From Bacteroidota bacterium (GTDB lineage Bacteria > Bacteroidota > Bacteroidia > Flavobacteriales > Flavobacteriaceae): a DNA stretch of 5,835 bases. The notes under the pieces were generated by a model. It saw nothing but the letters and a program-made list of their open reading frames with translations, made no database searches and was not told the origin of the DNA. Shown one piece after another: positions 5,708 to 5,835 of this stretch; the stretch's first letter is position 1, and every line of letters starts with the position of its first letter. The stretch is taken from positions 1 to 5,835 of the forward strand of contig JAHZIZ010000190.1 of the NCBI GenBank assembly GCA_022601215.1, written 5' to 3'. The position numbers and the translations under genes were made by a program.

Positions 5708-5736
5708 TACGTTGGTACAACGTATAAGTGCGCCCT
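5708..5736 (+). other. oriT: Origin of transfer (oriT), IncQ/MobQ type
   Basis: An inverted repeat TACGTTG-gta-CAACGTA (5708-5714 and 5718-5724) is followed directly by TAAGTGCGCCCT (5725-5736). RSF1010, R1162 and pSC101 have the same plan: an inverted repeat with a 3-nt loop, then TAA(A/G)TGCG|CCCT, which MobQ relaxases bind and cleave. By analogy the nick falls between G5732 and C5733 on the plus strand. The relaxase gene next door is of the matching family. With this polarity, DNA to the right of the nick enters the recipient first and the relaxase gene enters last, the usual arrangement. Confidence 0.85.
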
Positions 5737-5757
5737 TAGGGTATTAAAGAATTCGCC

Positions 5758-5776
5758 TCAAACATGCCTGTTTTGA
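5758..5776. repeat. Imperfect inverted repeat TCAAACA / TGTTTTGA
   Basis: Arms TCAAACA (5758-5764) and TGTTTTGA (5769-5776) pair with one bulged base around a TGCC loop. It lies in the leading region just right of the nick and is the first of three consecutive hairpins there. Confidence 0.35.
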
Positions 5777-5797
5777 TTTCGGATAAATGCCGAAATC
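5775..5797. repeat. Inverted repeat GATTTCGG / CCGAAATC in leading region
   Basis: Perfect 8-bp arms (5775-5782 and 5790-5797) around a 7-nt loop. It sits about 45 bases into the DNA that would enter a recipient first, so it would fold in the transferred single strand. A role as a single-strand promoter, priming site or protein site is inference. Confidence 0.5.
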
Positions 5798-5814
5798 CAC
5801 GAATGCAGTTCGTG
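5798..5814. repeat. Inverted repeat CACGAA-tgcag-TTCGTG
   Basis: Perfect 6-bp arms around a 5-nt loop, starting on the base after the previous hairpin ends. The two adjacent stems make a tandem folded structure in the leading strand. No gene starts between here and the right edge of the window. Confidence 0.45.
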
Positions 5815-5835
5815 CCGTTGCGCTATTGTCTCACA

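Noticed and set aside
5562..5747. 61-codon plus-strand open frame running through the oriT
   Set aside because: It crosses several palindromes and the nick site, and its translation shows no protein-like pattern.
1..5835. CRISPR array, tRNA, rRNA, insertion sequence or integrase
   Set aside because: No regularly spaced long direct repeats, no cloverleaf pattern, and no transposase or recombinase motifs in any long frame.

Overview
The window is AT-rich bacterial DNA that looks gram-negative and most likely proteobacterial. Three things point that way: a PEP-CTERM-type surface protein (a sorting system of gram-negative, often aquatic or biofilm-forming bacteria), a MobA/MobL relaxase, and an IncQ-type (MobQ) origin of transfer. 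A relaxase gene next to its own oriT suggests a mobilizable plasmid or an integrated mobilizable element. I cannot name the organism.

Layout. Positions 1-511 (minus) hold the first 170 codons of an unrecognised gene that runs off the left edge. It is divergent from a small basic hypothetical gene (638-1156, plus). The 126 bp between them are very AT-rich and carry two promoter-like sequences and two families of short direct repeats spaced at multiples of about one helical turn, which looks like an operator region. After a 187-bp gap comes a tight three-gene plus-strand operon in which every product has a probable signal peptide: a PEP-CTERM-like anchored beta-rich protein (1344-1934), a protein with an Ig-like front half and a textbook EF-hand-type calcium loop (1970-2776), and an alpha/beta-hydrolase with an SHSQG nucleophile elbow (2779-4053). 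The genes are 35 bp and 2 bp apart and each has a good Shine-Dalgarno.

Only 5 bp separate the hydrolase stop codon from the stop of the convergent MobA/MobL relaxase (4059-5576, minus). The relaxase half is visibly richer in G+C, so this junction is a probable mosaic boundary. Behind the relaxase start, 5577-5835 is non-coding and packed with at least seven inverted repeats. One of them (5708-5724), followed by TAAGTGCGCCCT, matches the RSF1010/R1162/pSC101 type of nick region.

How the parts fit. The relaxase and oriT form a compact mobilization module that would depend on a conjugation apparatus supplied by another element. The secretory operon is probably cargo: exported, surface-associated proteins of which the first needs an exosortase that is not encoded here. 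The two left-hand genes may be regulatory or plasmid-maintenance genes, but their sequence does not say which. The secretory trio on a mobilizable element is the best candidate for an undescribed system.
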